Source: Symbiodinium natans | Lineage: Eukaryota > Sar > Dinophyceae > Suessiales > Symbiodiniaceae | NCBI GenBank assembly: GCA_905221605.1 | Contig: CAJNDS010002636.1 | Coordinates: 99,501-163,500 of the forward strand | Direction: 5' to 3' | Length of the DNA stretch: 64,000 bases | Shown: positions 50,246-63,003 of the stretch, one piece after another | How positions within the stretch are numbered: position 1 is the first letter of the stretch | Layout: each line of letters opens with the position of its first letter | Program-made: the position numbers and the translations under genes | Notes under the pieces: model-generated | Databases searched by the model: none | Told to the model about the DNA's origin: nothing | Seen by the model: the letters and a program-made list of their open reading frames with translations, nothing else

Positions 50246-50519
50246 AACCCCGGGTTGAGGCATCAATCTTGCGTCTCATCTGAGTCCACGGTTGACCCTT
50301 CCCTCACGGTGCCCTTCTTGCTCTCCTGAACTCAGCTAACCTGAAACCCCCCAGATCATCCCAAATCCCGGGTCTCTCCACAACCTCTTCTGCTCTTCTG
50401 GGATCCTGCTTGCCCCGCCTTTAAGCCGGTTTAGGGTTTAGGGCGTTTGGGACCTAGGTGGGCAAGCTCATCAGCTGATTTTAGTTCGGGGTTGAGGGCT
50501 TATGGGATCTAGAGCTTTA

Positions 50520-50910
50520 CTCGACTAGCCCCAAGCTCGCCCCACCTTATCACCAGTCTCACAGCACACCGACAGGAACCACTCAAAAAGGAGCTTCAGG
50601 CACGACAACCGCAGAAACAGCAGCAAGGGCAGCAGCAAGAAAGCTCGAAGGTGCAGCCAACAGTCCATGGGCAAAACGAAAAAAGGTGCGCGCACGGATG
50701 AAAGACCTGAAGCCAGTTTTGGAAAGTACGCTGAACCTGCAGGCAACCTGCGCACCCCGAACCTTCGTGAAGGGATGAGCTCTTTGTAATTCTTGTGAGC
50801 GCAAGAAGGCTGGTCTTGTGCCGTCTTCCGCCGGTTTCGCGCTCACGCTGGCTAACTCCCCTGCGATACCTGACAGCGTGCCAGGTGCTCTCAAAATGCC
50901 GAGCAACTCT
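50520..50910. other. possible coding stretch, frame undecided
   Basis: The non-repetitive block 50520-50790 is open in several frames on both strands. Three plus-strand readings have coding-like composition (Lys/Arg- or Gln-rich), so I cannot choose. No family motif is seen and no start is assigned. Confidence 0.3.
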
Positions 50911-51259
50911 CTTAGACACTTATGGATTTAGGGCTTGGGGGCGCCTATACAAAGAACTGCACATGCAAGGTTAAAAGAGCCTGTCGTGCATAAGCCTGGC
51001 CCTCAGGATCGCTGCTAACTGGACTTGGTTGCTGTACCTACGCCGATGCCCCTCTGAAGAACAGAACCCTGACACTCTGAATATCAGCCTGGAGTTAGAC
51101 TCAACACACAAGGTAGCACGGGTGCCCTGCGTTTTTTGGCTTGCGTTGGGGCGTACTCAAGTTGAAAAGTGCCAAAAACCTGGATTTTCGAGCAACTCCC
51201 AAAAACAAGGCAAGTTGTTCGTTGAGGCTTCAGGCAATTTAGGGTTAAGGGCTTCAACA

Positions 51260-52860
51260 CCCTAAAGCCAGATAGAAACCTCGAAACCCCGAAACCCCGA
51301 AACCCCGAACCCCGAAACCCAGGAACCCCCAAACCCCCAAACCCTAAACCCTAAATCTAAACCCCGAAACCCTAAACCCCGAACCCCTAAACCCTAAACC
51401 TCCAAAGCCCAAACCTTGAAACCCCTGAACCTCACCGTGGGCGCCTCATGGTCGCGTGGCGATGGTCACGGGCGCGCCTGAAAAGACCCTATGTACGCGG
51501 TTGGCTGCTTTGCGTTTATTGCTTAGGGTTCAGGGTTCAGAGTTCAGGATTTAGGGTTTAGGGTTTAGGGATTTAGCTTCAGGCTTTAGGGTTTAGGGTT
51601 TGAGGCTTTGGGGTTTACAGGTGCTTTGGAGTTTCAGGCGGGCGATGCCTTTGGCATGCAGCGTTGCCTTTGCGGAAAGCTTCGGCTGCAGCCCTACCCC
51701 TAAACCCTAAACCCTAAACCCTCGTTCTTGGTAGGGAAGTAGGGATCTCGCAAGCTTGTTTCACTCCTTTTCTTGGGTGTTGACTCTAGATCTTGACCGT
51801 TGCACGAACCCCTCGGCCCCCCGACTCTGCCGCAGCGCCGGGGCGCTGGCGAGGCGCCTTAGCTGAGTTCTACCCTAAGCCCTAAAGACTAAACCCTGAA
51901 CCCCAAACCCTAAACCCTAACCCCTGAACGCTAAACCCTAAACCCTAAACCCTAAACCCTGAACCCTACACCCTAAACCCTAAACCCTAAACCGTAAACC
52001 CTGACCTAAACACTAAACCCTAAACCTCCTCTTGGGACAACCAAAATCTTCAGGGTTGTTTGCAGGGTTTCGGCTTCCGGTTGGCACAGGCTGGCCCAGC
52101 ATTAGACCAGTTTTGGGGTCAGAAAGGTTTAGGGTCTAGGGCGAGTAGGGTTTACAGAGTTTATAGAATTTAGAGTATGAATTGATGGGGGTTTATAGGG
52201 TTTAAAATGGTTTGTAGGGGTTCGGTTTACAGGGCTTATGCGGGGCGCATAAGGTTCATAGGGGTTACAGGGTTGATAGGGATGAAAGGTTTTATGAGGT
52301 TTATAGAATCCGAAAGAAAGTGCGTACAATTCAGGGCGTGAGGCTTGCGGTCATGATGGCGTGAGGCTTGCGGTCATGATGGTGTGGCTCAAAGGTTTCG
52401 GCAATTGCTTCACTCAGCGCCCCATACGGCCTAGAAAACCCAAGAGCACCAAACTTTGTCAGTAAACCCTGAACCTAACATGATGTGAACCCGACAAAGA
52501 CATTGATACCCCGATGATTCGCCTTGTCATCCCCAGACCTTAAACCCTAAACCCTAAACCCTAAACCCTAAACCCTAAACCCTAAACCCTAAACCCTAAA
52601 CCCTAAACCCCACAAACCCTGTACACATCCGCAAAAAACCTGCAGCGACCACCTGAACCCGGCCTGAAGCCCTCGAAAGCCCATCCGAAGCCCTCTGTAC
52701 ACTTCCACAATGAAAACCTAGAGTTTAGGCTTTAGGGTTTGGGGTTTAGGGTTCAGGGTTTAGGGTTTAGGGTTTACGGTTCAGGGTTTGGGGTTTAGGG
52801 TTTAGGGTTTAGGGTCTAGGGTTTAGGGTTTAGGGTTTGGGGTCTAGGGTTACACCTCAC
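51260..52860. repeat. degenerate telomere-type repeat region
   Basis: Mostly CCCTAAA/CCCCGAAA variants and TTTAGGG blocks (for example 52530-52610 and 52730-52850) with short unique spacers. A 27-bp tandem duplication (GCGTGAGGCTTGCGGTCATG) lies near 52336-52385. The spacer 51640-51690 reads AEAFRKGNAAC on the minus strand, possibly a fragment of a repeat-domain protein; too short to call. Confidence 0.7.
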
Positions 52861-53626
52861 ATGGAAGGCACGACAGCGGCGCGGCCAGGCGCGCCGTGAG
52901 TAGCGGGGTAGGAGGCGCCGCTTGGGGAGGCCTCAGCGGCGTTTCGGTCGGGCCTCCCTAAACCTTAAACCCGGAGCCCTCAACCCTAAACCCTAAACCC
53001 TCTAAACCCTAAACCGAGTAGGGTCTTGGGTATTAGGGAGTGGGGCTTTGGGGTTTGGGGGTTTTGGAGGTTCCTCAGGGTTAGGGATACAGTCTACCGT
53101 GTGGAGGACTGGCTCTTCAACCATATGGGAGTTTACGAATCCCAAGGAACCCTAAAATAGACCGCAAATTGTAGGGTTAGGTACCACCAATTTCGGAAAC
53201 CCCCATGAAACAAACACAAGTTTGCAGCAAAATCGTATGGTTTCGGGCTTCGGATTTACTACTTTGTGCTTAACCCCCCCCAAAAAAAATTAAAATAAAA
53301 CTATTCTTCCTTATAAGGGCAAGATGGGGATTATCATTTTCTTTTGTTGGGGGGTTCTTGAGCAAACCAGATATTCTTCCTTATAAGGGCAATATACGGG
53401 GGGGATTCTTAAGCTAATGGCCAGAGCCCCCCAAAAAAACATTATCCCTTAGAAGGGCAATATAGGGATTATTGTTTGTTGTTTTTGGGGGGCTCTTAAG
53501 CAAATGGCCGTTTAGAAGAAAGGCCCTGGCTGCAGTGGTGGCCGCACGGCGGTCACGGGGTGGCCAGGCAGAAGCCGCGAAGGATATCCTGGTCGCAGCT
53601 TGGCTGACTCTTCTGATGAACAGGGG

Positions 53627-53795
53627 TTTAGGGTTTAGGGTTTAGGGTTTAGGGTTTAGGGTTTAGGGTTTAGGGTTTAGGGTTTAGGTTTTAGGGTTTA
53701 GGGTTTAGGGTTTAGGGTTTAGGGTTTAGGGTTTAGGGTTTAGGGTTTAGGGTTTAGGGTTTAGGGTTTAGGGTTTAGGGTTTACGGTCTAGGGT
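53627..53795. repeat. long TTTAGGG array
   Basis: About 23 nearly perfect units. The preceding block 53290-53520 holds three imperfect copies of a segment with TTATAAGGGCAATAT-like and GGGGGGTTCTTAAGC-like sequence. Confidence 0.95.
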
Positions 53796-54207
53796 TTAGG
53801 GTTTAGGGCTTAGGGTTTTGGGTTTAGGGCTTAGGGTTTTAAAAAAGAATCAGAAATGCCCCAAAAGCAGACTGAGGTTGCCTACTCAGCTAAGCCTCCA
53901 GCCGGGCACTCGCATGTAGGAGTTTGGAACATCGGGGAGGGCTTGAGGGGTTTGGCCCCTGTTCCTGGCCCTCTGGTGGTTCCCTAAACCCAAACCCGAA
54001 ACTCGAAACCCTAGGCCTGGAGAGCAGCAAGTAGATCCAAAGAGATGATGTGACAAGACCCAAACCTTATCACAACCCCACAAATCCTGGGGTCTGGGGA
54101 TCTTTTGGGTTTCGGTTTTAGGGGCCTATAATCAGCCCCTTAGAAACCCTATAGAACCTGCAAACCCTGTAAACCCTCCGAACCCTAAACGGAACGATTC
54201 AACAGCA

Positions 54208-54411
54208 TTGCCATTAACTGACGTTGACATGTTGATATCGAAGAATGGAGTCGTCATTGCCACTGTGTATCGCTACATGGCTACAGCTGTACGTTTGAGG
54301 CCCCCGCCTCAAGCCTCATGGGATGCGTTGTCCGCTGTTCGCACCGAAGACAAAAGAACGCATTCCGCTCGGTGTATACCACGCAGCCCTTTTGTCATGA
54401 ATTTGGTCTAA
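54208..54411 (+). CDS. small ORF, product unknown
   Basis: A 67-codon frame beginning MPLTDVDMLISKNGVVIATV and ending at TAA in non-repetitive sequence. Composition is plausible, but no family or splice context was recognised. The region from 54412 to 54640 is non-repetitive without a call. Confidence 0.25.
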   Translation: MPLTDVDMLISKNGVVIATVYRYMATAVRLRPPPQASWDALSAVRTEDKRTHSARCIPRSPFVMNLV

Positions 54412-55485
54412 GAGGCGCTTGCACTGGCTACTCTCATGGAGCACTTCTTGATCAACATGCTGCTGTGGGTTGAAGGTTTACGCTTCAATTGGGAGCAGCA
54501 GCTTGGAGCCCACCCTCGTACCGGCATGCGACTCCCCAACCAAAAGCCCGGCGCCTTAACAAGTAGAATAATAGGGTGTTGGGGTATTACATAGGGAACC
54601 CCACTTTCACACCCTCAACACTGAAGCCCCGAATTCGACCCTTTGCCCTGCAGCACGTCCCTAAACCCCAGACCCCAAACCCCAAACCCTAAACCCTAAA
54701 CCCTAAACCCTAAACCTTAAACCCTAAACCCTAAACCCTACAAACCCTAAACCCTAAACCCAGGCGCCTTGCGCACGCCCGAGCGGACCCGCGGATCGAC
54801 CGCGCATGCTCTGCGCGGCGAGCGCTCGAGGCGGACGGCACCTGGTCGACCGCGCATGCTTCTTGGGGCTTTAGGCGAGCGGCTCCCCGGGGTTTACCTG
54901 GTTTTAGGGCTTCTTGGGGCTTTAGGGTTTAGGGTTTAGGGTTTAGGGTTTAAGGGGTTTCCGGAGTTTGCCGCTTTAGGGCTCTATAGGGTTTTGCCTT
55001 TTAGGCCTTAGTGTGTTAAGGGCTCTCCAGTATCCGAGGAGGGGAAAGAAAAAGGGGCCGTTGCTTTGCTTGCTGGGATCATGGGGCAACCGAGCGCCCC
55101 TAAAAGAAGGTGAAAAGTCTACGTACTGGGCATCCTGCGTAACTAGGTGGGGGTCTTAGGGTCTTTCGGTGGGCCAGGGCTGTGCATGACACAGTTTCTA
55201 GGGGGATGAGGTCCGATGGCATGTGGTTGGAGGGGTTGTGGGTCCAGGGTTGCCCGAAACCCTAAACCCTAAACGCGAAACCCTAAACCCTAAACCCCAA
55301 ACCCTAAACCCTAAACCCTAAATCCTAAATCCTAAAGCCGAATTCGGGAATTCAGGTTTTGGGGGCTCCGTTGCAGCGAGAGATACACGACCCTAGACCT
55401 TGATGCCCTGAAGCCCCTAAACTTTCGCCCTATACCCTACGAATCCGAAGCCACCCTCACTTCACAGCCCCAACCCCCTATAATC

Positions 55486-55622
55486 GACACACACACACAC
55501 ACACACACATACACACACACACACACACAGAGGCACAGAGGCACAGAGGCACCGAGGCACAGAGGCACCGAGGCACAGAGACACACAGAGACACACAGAG
55601 ACCCGCCGAGACACACGGAGAA

Positions 55623-55672
<50 letters not shown>
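55486..55672. repeat. (CA)n microsatellite with AGAGGCAC units
   Basis: Two (AC)n blocks are separated by 11-12-bp units such as AGAGGCACAG. The Cys-Val and Ser-Val-Cys open frames on the minus strand are repeat translations. Confidence 0.96.
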
Positions 55673-55886
55673 AGACAGACAGGAGTTGGTCAGGCTGCAC
55701 CGAGAGCTGCACTGAGAAGCTCGCCTGGAAACAGACAGACAGACAGACAGAGCCCCCTAGAAACTGTTGGACGCATGCATGGAGTGAGCGAGGCACTGCC
55801 AGTCGCGGTGCTGCATAGCAAGGCGACGCCTTAGTACAGAGGAGAGATGGACAGAAACGAAAGGCTAGAGAGCGGTTCAGGGTTTA

Positions 55887-55985
55887 GGGTTTAGGGCTTA
55901 GGGCTTAGGGCTTAGGGCTTAGGGCTTAGGGCTTAGGGCTTAGGGCTTAGGGCTTAGGGCTTAGGGCTTAGGGCTTAGGGCTTAG
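55887..55985. repeat. 7-bp variant array TTAGGGC
   Basis: About 14 nearly perfect copies of GGGCTTA, a one-base variant of TTTAGGG confined to this array. Confidence 0.95.
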
Positions 55986-56142
55986 GATTCAAGGGGTTTT
56001 GGGTTTAAGAGCGCAGGGATCTGGGTGTTCATCAGCAGGGATGTACAACCCTCAAACCTCATTGGGTTAAGGGTTTGGGGCTGACGTTGCTTGTGAACAA
56101 GCCCAACAAAATGCGGCAGCGTAGGGTTAAAGGATGTAGGGC

Positions 56143-56468
56143 TCAGGGCCACGTTTGAGAGTGCACCGCACGACCGGCGCCACTATTTCTGTTCTTGGCT
56201 TTTTGATTTCTCAGTGTTTTCGCAACTTTGATATCCTTATCTCTCCTGCTCTTCCCTTTCAGCTGGCTGTCTCCGTCCCTTTCCACGCTAAACCTAATGA
56301 AAAACGTCGCAATACAGGCCGCAGATTTTGAGGCTCGCACAGGAACCTAGCTTCAAAGAGTCTACCGAGGTCTCCGGACACGAACAAGACGTACTTCAAT
56401 TGGCTGTTAAATTCACAGATCAACAGTTCGTAAACCAAAGACTTCTCAAGGGAATGCGAAGTTTCCAT
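56143..56468 (-). CDS. two overlapping minus frames, product unknown
   Basis: One frame reads ICEFNSQLKYVLFVSGDLGR and LFEARFLCEPQNLRPVLRRF; the other continues with a Lys/Arg-rich end (KGKSRRDKDIKVAKTLRNQK) to a stop at 56143. Both have coding-like composition and could be one gene with a frame change or intron near 56260-56330. No family was recognised. Confidence 0.3.
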
Positions 56469-56693
56469 AACAAATAGTTAACAAGGAGCGTTTTTCGGCC
56501 CCTCGAAAGAACCATGGCAAAAACTTCCCCGCAAAGATCTGTTCCCAAGCCCCAAGAGCTCTCCAGGATTGTGTCGATGTTTGCTCTTCCCTAGCTACAT
56601 GTTTTCGATCACCGTGTACATGGGGCTTCCACTGGCTGATTGGGAGCTGGCCCCTACAGCTTTTTGGGGTTTGGGGCTTTGGGTTACCCTAAA

Positions 56694-56790
56694 CCCTAAA
56701 CCCTAAACCCTAAACCCTAAACCCTAAACCCTAAACCCTAAACCCTAAACCCTAAACCCTAAACCCTAAACCCTAAACCCTAAACCCGAG
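56694..56790. repeat. CCCTAAA array
   Basis: About 14 perfect units. Further arrays in this area lie near 56905-56960 and 57780-57895. From 57530 to 57660 there are G-rich TTTAGGGGG variants. Confidence 0.95.
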
Positions 56791-58288
56791 GGCTTCCCTC
56801 AATTTTAAGGCGCCGACGCGGTTGGTCACCACATAGCACCTGCCCGTCCCGCACCACGTCATGGGCTTGGGGGTGTAGGGTTCGCAGTCTAGGCTGGTCT
56901 TTGGGGTTTAGGGTTTAGGGTTTAGGGCTTAAGGCTTAGGGCTTAGGGCTTAGGGTTTAGGGTTTTGGGTTTTGGGTTTAGGGTTCAGGGTTTCGGGTTT
57001 AGGGTTTGGGATTGGGGTTTGAGGGTTTGAGATTGGGGTCTGGGGATTTGCGGCTTAAGGCGGGTGTGGCGTTGGGGTTCTTCGAGTTCTGGCTCGTGGT
57101 TTTCTCGGGGGTAAAGGTTTTTTCGCTCGGGCTTAAGGTCAAAGGTTTGGGGTTTTCGGGCTTGGAGTTTGAGGTTAATTGGGCTTCGAGCCTAAGGTCC
57201 GAAAGGGCCCAGAAATGTTTAGGGCGGAGATGGGCGGAGGGCCTGAGGGTGTGTGCAGCCACGTAATGGGACTTCTTGGACCCCTCAGGCCTTCCGAGGA
57301 GAAAAAAACTCCCTACCCGATGGGTATTGGATGCCTACGAGCAGGGCCCAGAAAAAGAAAACAGGCTTTGGCACCCCTAAACCCTAAATCCTAAACCCTA
57401 GACTATAAACCTTAAACCCCTAAACAGTTCCCCACTTATCGCTACCCAAGAGCCGGAAGGTAAGTCAGACTCAATGGCCTGAAGCCGAGCACCCCAACAC
57501 GCAAGAAGCCCCCGCGTGGGTTTCGGGGGGGCTTCGGGGGGGGGGGGGGCTTAGGGGGGTTTAGGCGGGATTACGGGGGTTTAAGGGGTTTAGGGCTTTG
57601 GGGGTTTAGGGTTTGAGGCTTTAGGGGGTGTAGGGGGCTTTAGGGGAGCTTTAGGGGGCTTTAGGGGAGGTTTATGCGAATTAAGCCTTAATTATTAAGG
57701 GCCCCTAAGCTCTTGCCTGTGAGAAGGCACGGCAACATGGCATGGGCCCGGTGGCCTTGTCAGAAAGTGGGCTTTGTGAAGGTTCAGGGCTTAGGGTTTA
57801 GGATTTAGGGTTTAGGGTTTAAGGTTTAGGGTTTAGGGTTTAGGGTTTAGGGTTTAGGGTTTAGGGTTTAGGGTTTGGGGTTTAGGGTTTAGGGTTGTGA
57901 TGCTACGTAGAAGGGGCCTGCCATGAAGAATTACGAAACCCGCAAACACACACAAGCGGAAGAGTTTTACAAAGAAATGTGGTATGTAAAACGCAGGCCC
58001 CATGGCAGGCCCTTCTGTTCGGGTTTGGGGTTTAGGGTTTGGGGTTTGGGGTTTAGGGTTTAGGGTTTAGGGTTCAGGGTAACTCCCTTGGGAACCCGAA
58101 GCCAAAAAAAGTTAAGACCCTGAACTTAAAGCATCGTTGAGACCTTGCACACCCCCAGAAGCCGTCAAGCCCTTGACCTTGAGACGTGCCAAAGTTTACT
58201 GCTAAAGGCCCTGGAGAGACCCTAAAAGGCCCCAAAAGACACCTGAAGCCCCAAAAGCCCTAAACGCCCTCACGCCTGAAAAACCTTC

Positions 58289-59153
58289 ATGCCAACTAAA
58301 AATGCTGAACGTCAACGGCTGGCAGCATGGAAGCAATATGTGAACAACACTATTTTTTTTGAGGCTGTGTTCGGAACACCCTTTCCTCCACTCCGCTCTT
58401 TTTCCTACCGCACTTCCACGTTCTCTTCGAGTGCCACTGCAAAGTTGCGGCGGGTCCGTCTTATGGCAGTAGTAACAGACCACCCACCCACAACCTCACC
58501 ACCACCTTCAGCAGCACCCTCAGCAGGAACCTCAGCACCAGCACGAGCACCAGTCACCACCGGCACCGCACCAGCACCAGTAGTAGTGCCAGCGGCAGTC
58601 AGCAGCATTCAGCATTCAGCAGCAGCAGCCGCAGCAACAGCAGCAGCAGCAACAGCAGCAACCGCAGCCAAAAAAAATCTATTGATTTTGCAGTATTCTG
58701 TAGGGGAAACTCCTTGATGATGAAAGAAAAATACAATCTTGATGACGAGAAGAAACATTCGCTCACAGCCTCAAGGATAAGAGCACAGAAGTATTACGGT
58801 TTGGCGTCATGCCAGTGAATCACAGCGACCTGAACGCGGAAATACTGAAATCCAAACTCCCTGCTCCAGACCGTACCCAGCAGACATGGTTTGGAGTTCA
58901 GGGTTCAACGTCGGCCCAGAAGCTTCCTGAGGTTTGGTTGTCTTTTCGAGTGACCTGGGGGAAAGCCTCTTCTGCGAAGACCGTGAAAACTGTGAAGAAA
59001 AACCCGCTGAAGAACAACGAGAAGAAGGAGACGAGGCCGGACGATGTGAATAAAGTGCTCACGAACACCAAGAAGATAAAAACTCTATTTCACTTGAAAC
59101 GTGCGTCGGCAAACTTTTATTGGACAACCCCGCAAAGGTGCAGACCTGTATGA
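58289..59153 (+). CDS. two small ORFs, one low-complexity
   Basis: 58289-58717 is open with a normal-looking start (MPTKNAERQRLAAWKQYVNN) and then a long Ala/Pro/Thr tract from CAG/CAC-type repeats, so the second half is doubtful. 58809-59153 is a separate frame, MPVNHSDLNAEILKSKLPAP onward, with a Lys-rich centre and HLKRASANFYW before its end. It has coding-like composition. Neither was recognised, and whether they belong to one gene is unknown. Confidence 0.3.
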
Positions 59154-59760
59154 CGACACATCTGCAAGTCAAGAGCCTTTTTGTTGATTGGATTCCTGAA
59201 ATAGTTAGGAGCAAAGAATGGAGGATGTTTTGAACTGAGCGACACCAACATTGCCAGCGTTGTTGTGAATGCTTCAAAAATGTTTCCCAAGCAGGAAGTC
59301 TGTCAGGATCCAGGTCGTCATGCCAATTTTAAGTTGAGGGTCCTTAACGCACCTGGTCATTAAGACTTCACGCCTGCGAGATCAAAGGTGAAGTCCCTGT
59401 CGCTGACTTGACAGCACGTTTGCCTTCAAGCTATGTATTGGTTTCACGCGGCATCTCGGCAGGCAGCCAAGTTTTAGAAGCACCCTCTCCGCCTGCAAAC
59501 CTCGCCACTCAGCCACGCAACCTAGACAGTGACACGATGTCGTTCTCCCTGTTGCCAGATTCCACTTTGAGCAGCACCAGTTAACAGCAAGAACTACCCA
59601 GATAAACCCGACTGAGGATGTTGCAGGATCTTAAGCCCAATGGAGCCAGACTAAGTTCAAAAAAGTCTCCGACTTCACAGATGTGGTTCCCCCGCGCCTT
59701 TCCTACTTGGGATATCTTGTGTCGGCATCCATGACAACCGACGGTTCCCGCGACCCTGAC

Positions 59761-60183
59761 TTACCGTTCACGCACAAAGGATTGCCTCTGACTACTGAGT
59801 GACCCACTACTCAAGTAGTCTCCACAGTTCACATTCGGTGTGAACCTTCGCGGCGCTTCGCCAAACACGGCGTAAACAATGTTCCTTTTGCTGCTTCGCA
59901 GCGGTGACATCGGCGAAGAAAGCGGCTCCTTGTCAGAAAACCCAGCAGTTATAGTTATGGCTTTGCCTGAAGCATCTCGCGTCGCCTTGGCGCGGTTCGT
60001 GTGCTTGGGAAGGAGGTCGTAAAAGAGCTCAGCCAGGTCGTTCGTAGCTTTGCCAATAGCATCGCCGTAGATTGCCGAGTAAGCAGATGTTTGATCGGCA
60101 TAACCTGCTAGTCGCTCGCAACCTGAGCACGTCCGTCCATGGCAAGAGGAGGCAAGGGGCGCGCGTGCTTCGCCCCGGATCAA
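59761..60183 (-). CDS. ORF, product unknown
   Basis: A minus-strand frame of about 140 codons includes DAIGKATNDLAELFYDLLPK, RDASGKAITITAGFSDKEPL and KRNIVYAVFGEAPRRFTPNV, in sequence free of telomere-type repeats. A second minus-strand stretch at 60615-60406 (FERFWTTLHSPNLMLVTAPV) may be an upstream exon. No family was recognised. Confidence 0.35.
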   Translation of the reverse strand: MIRGEARAPLASSCHGRTCSGCERLAGYADQTSAYSAIYGDAIGKATNDLAELFYDLLPKHTNRAKATRDASGKAITITAGFSDKEPLSSPMSPLRSSKRNIVYAVFGEAPRRFTPNVNCGDYLSSGSLSSQRQSFVRER

Positions 60184-61284
60184 TCAACTTGCTGCTTCGA
60201 TTCGGAACTTGTGTCCACCCGATGTTGTTGTCATTCCCGACAAAACTCTTCCGTTCTTCTCAACACTCAGTCATGTCTATGGCTACACGGTGACATGTTG
60301 CCTGCAGAAGACGACATGACGAATGACATCGCATCAAAAACTAGTCGCTCGTGCAGCAGCCGATCCCTTGAAGATTGCCTACTCAGCAACAGTGACTGCA
60401 CATTGTTAAGATGCTTTGGCGGCGTTTGCCAAGTTCTGCGCTGCGGATGCTGTGGGAGGCAACGCAGTAACACCGTTACTATTTGGTTGCGAGCACGGGG
60501 GTAGAAAGAGCTGCTCCGAGAGGCGCGGCCCATCCTGAACCGGAGCCGTCACCAGCATCAGGTTGGGTGAATGGAGGGTAGTCCAAAATCGCTCAAACCT
60601 CGCTGCGGCGTTCAAAAACTTAGCTGCGTTCTGCGTTTTTGCATCTTGCCTGCAGCTGACCCTTCATGTCCGGGCACCCTCAGAATTCCAGAGTTGATGC
60701 TGCTCGAGGTTGAAGGGTATCCATGGATATCCATGGGTCTCACGCAGCACACCGTGCTAGGGAACGGCAAGTCGGAAGCACAACTTGAACCAACGGCGAG
60801 CTTAATCCGCCAACCCCCTGGCAGCCGGGGCGGCTTTAGTGAAGACCTGTATTTTCGTCAGAACCCTCTTCCCCCCCCCCATACCTCACAGACCCCACTA
60901 CTGATCCTCGCAGAGTGCCTCACTACTGGTCCTCCTCTTAGTTGCTTGCGCACTCACCGCCCTCCCAAACCCCCCACCCCCCAAGTCCCTCCACACCCTG
61001 CAGCCAAGTTTGGCTCTGCGCCCTCCCCGCCCTCACGCCCACCCTCTCCTCACAGCCCACTATTGGTCCCCGTCCCATATGCAAGTAGTACAAAACGTTC
61101 GAGTGTAGCCGCTGGACCGCCCCGGCTGACATGGATCTAGAGGGTCCAAACCCTCACCACCATCACCGTCCCCACAGACGCCTGATTCTCGCCCTTTGCG
61201 TGGGAACACCTTCACCTGGGCCCGTCCTCAACACGAAATGGAACGCCGTGGGGTTCAACAGCAACCAAACTAATTGCAGTATGG

Positions 61285-61506
61285 ATGGCAGCACCAAGGG
61301 CGACCGCAGTAGTAGCAGCAGCACGGGTGTGGTGGAAAAAAGGCCTCCGAGGTGCGCATTTGTTTGGTTATGATCTGTATGGCTACGCAGCCGGTTACGA
61401 GTATCAGACGTCTGAGCAGTACAGCAAACCTCGAAATCTGTTACTCAAGTTCGTGAAGTCCTTTATGGTTCGAACTTGGGCAAGCGAAGGTGAGTCAACT
61501 AGATGA
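61285..61506 (+). CDS. ORF or exon, product unknown
   Basis: A plus-strand frame whose second half, FGYDLYGYAAGYEYQTSEQY and then LLLKFVKSFMVRTWASEGES, looks like genuine protein. The first half overlaps Ala/Ser-rich low-complexity sequence. No family was recognised. Confidence 0.3.
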   Translation: MAAPRATAVVAAARVWWKKGLRGAHLFGYDLYGYAAGYEYQTSEQYSKPRNLLLKFVKSFMVRTWASEGESTR

Positions 61507-61770
61507 CTCTTTGAGTTGTATGCATTGAACTAATGAGAATGTATGACGAGTGAGAGGCCGTGTGTCGTTTACAAACAATTCGCAGAAAATACAGAGCTCT
61601 TGGCTAAAAAAGCCTGGATTAAGGATGAAGCTTTGTATGTGAACCAAAGGCGCTTCAACATTTCATTCAGCTTGAGAACTATAGTTTGTTCATTGTAAAT
61701 GAGCAAAAGCTATCTTATTTCTTGGAACACAAGAACAAGGGAACAAATGTCTGATGGGCGAATAAAACGA

Positions 61771-61820
61771 GAGAGAGAGAGAGGGAGAGGGAGGAAGAGA
61801 GAGAGAGAGAGGGAGAGGGA

Positions 61821-61871
<51 letters not shown>

Positions 61872-62029
61872 AGACTTTTTGACTTTGAGTTCGCAGAACG
61901 ACATCGTCCCTTGCGAGGTCAGTAAGGCAGACCTCTAGTCCGGCATTATAAACTGTGTCTAGACACACCCAACTGAGTTATGAAACACCCCGCCTAAGAA
62001 ATGGCCAAGCAGCAGATATGTGTATATAT

Positions 62030-62115
<86 letters not shown>

Positions 62116-62200
62116 GGAGAGAGACGGAAAAAGAGAGGGGGAGAGAGAGATAGAGAAAGAGAGAGAGAGGGAAACAAAAAAGAAACGAGAGCGAGAACCG
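61771..62200. repeat. (GA)n microsatellites
   Basis: Two long GA-rich tracts, 61771-61867 and 62027-62200, the latter with a pure (GA)n core of about 30 units. Ser-Leu and Arg-Glu open frames on both strands are repeat translations. Confidence 0.97.
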
Positions 62201-62894
62201 CTCGCCCATTCGCCCATTTCGGTGGGTTACGCAGGAAGATCAAAAAAATGGTGGAAAGAAGCTACATGGAAATACCTTACGAGCAAACTCAATATTAAAT
62301 CTCAAAGCATCAAGTAGTTTCCGTTTCTCTTTGACCTCACAGCCAAGAAAAAAAGACGCACTTGAAACCCCGAGCTCCATTTTGGCGTCACAGGCAAACC
62401 CTGGAACCCACCCCGAAACCCCAACACTCCTCAATCAGATTTAGGAGCGCACCCTGTAACTTGAGGGTTCAGGGCTTAGGGAGCAGGGATCTTTATTCAG
62501 AATTCAGGCATCCTTGGGAGGGACAGAGAGAGAGAGGGAGCAAATCGCCCCACGGAATCTCTTTGTCCCCTAATATGGAGTTTCTGCAGCAGCCCACCCG
62601 ACCCCACCTGTGGGGCACTGGAATGTTCTGCTTGGCGACAGCAACCTGTCGACTCGCAAGCGCATGGCTGGGGGTTTAATGGTATATCCGGGTCGAACCC
62701 TAAACCCCAAACGCTACACAAAACTTAAAACCCAACAAAAAACCAAAACGCAAAACCAAAAACCAAAACCCAAAAAACACAGTAAACCATAAACAAAAAA
62801 AACAACCCAAATCAATCCAAAACCCTCAACCCTAAATTGCAGGGCTTAGGTTCCTTAGGGCTTCGGCCGTTACGGGTGGTTTGGGGTTTAGGGT

Positions 62895-63003
62895 TTCGGG
62901 TTTTAGGGTTTATGGGTTTAGGGTTTAGGGTTTAGGGTTTAGGGTTTAGGGTTTAGGGTTTAGGGTTTAGGGTTTAGGGTTTAGGGTTTAGGGTTTAGGG
63001 TGT
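62895..63003. repeat. TTTAGGG array
   Basis: About 13 units. It is preceded at 62700-62810 by A-rich AAAACCC/CCAAAA sequence like the arms of the foldbacks near 18.3 and 45.8 kb. Confidence 0.95.

Noticed and set aside
55437-55796. Cys-Val-rich ORFs
   Set aside because: They are (CA)n microsatellite translations.
58289-58717. Ala/Pro/Thr-rich ORF as a confident gene
   Set aside because: Most of it is CAG/CAC-type low complexity readable in other frames; kept only as a low-confidence entry.
60571-61140. 189-codon plus-strand ORF
   Set aside because: Its second half is Pro-rich low complexity, no motif was found and no splice context supports it.
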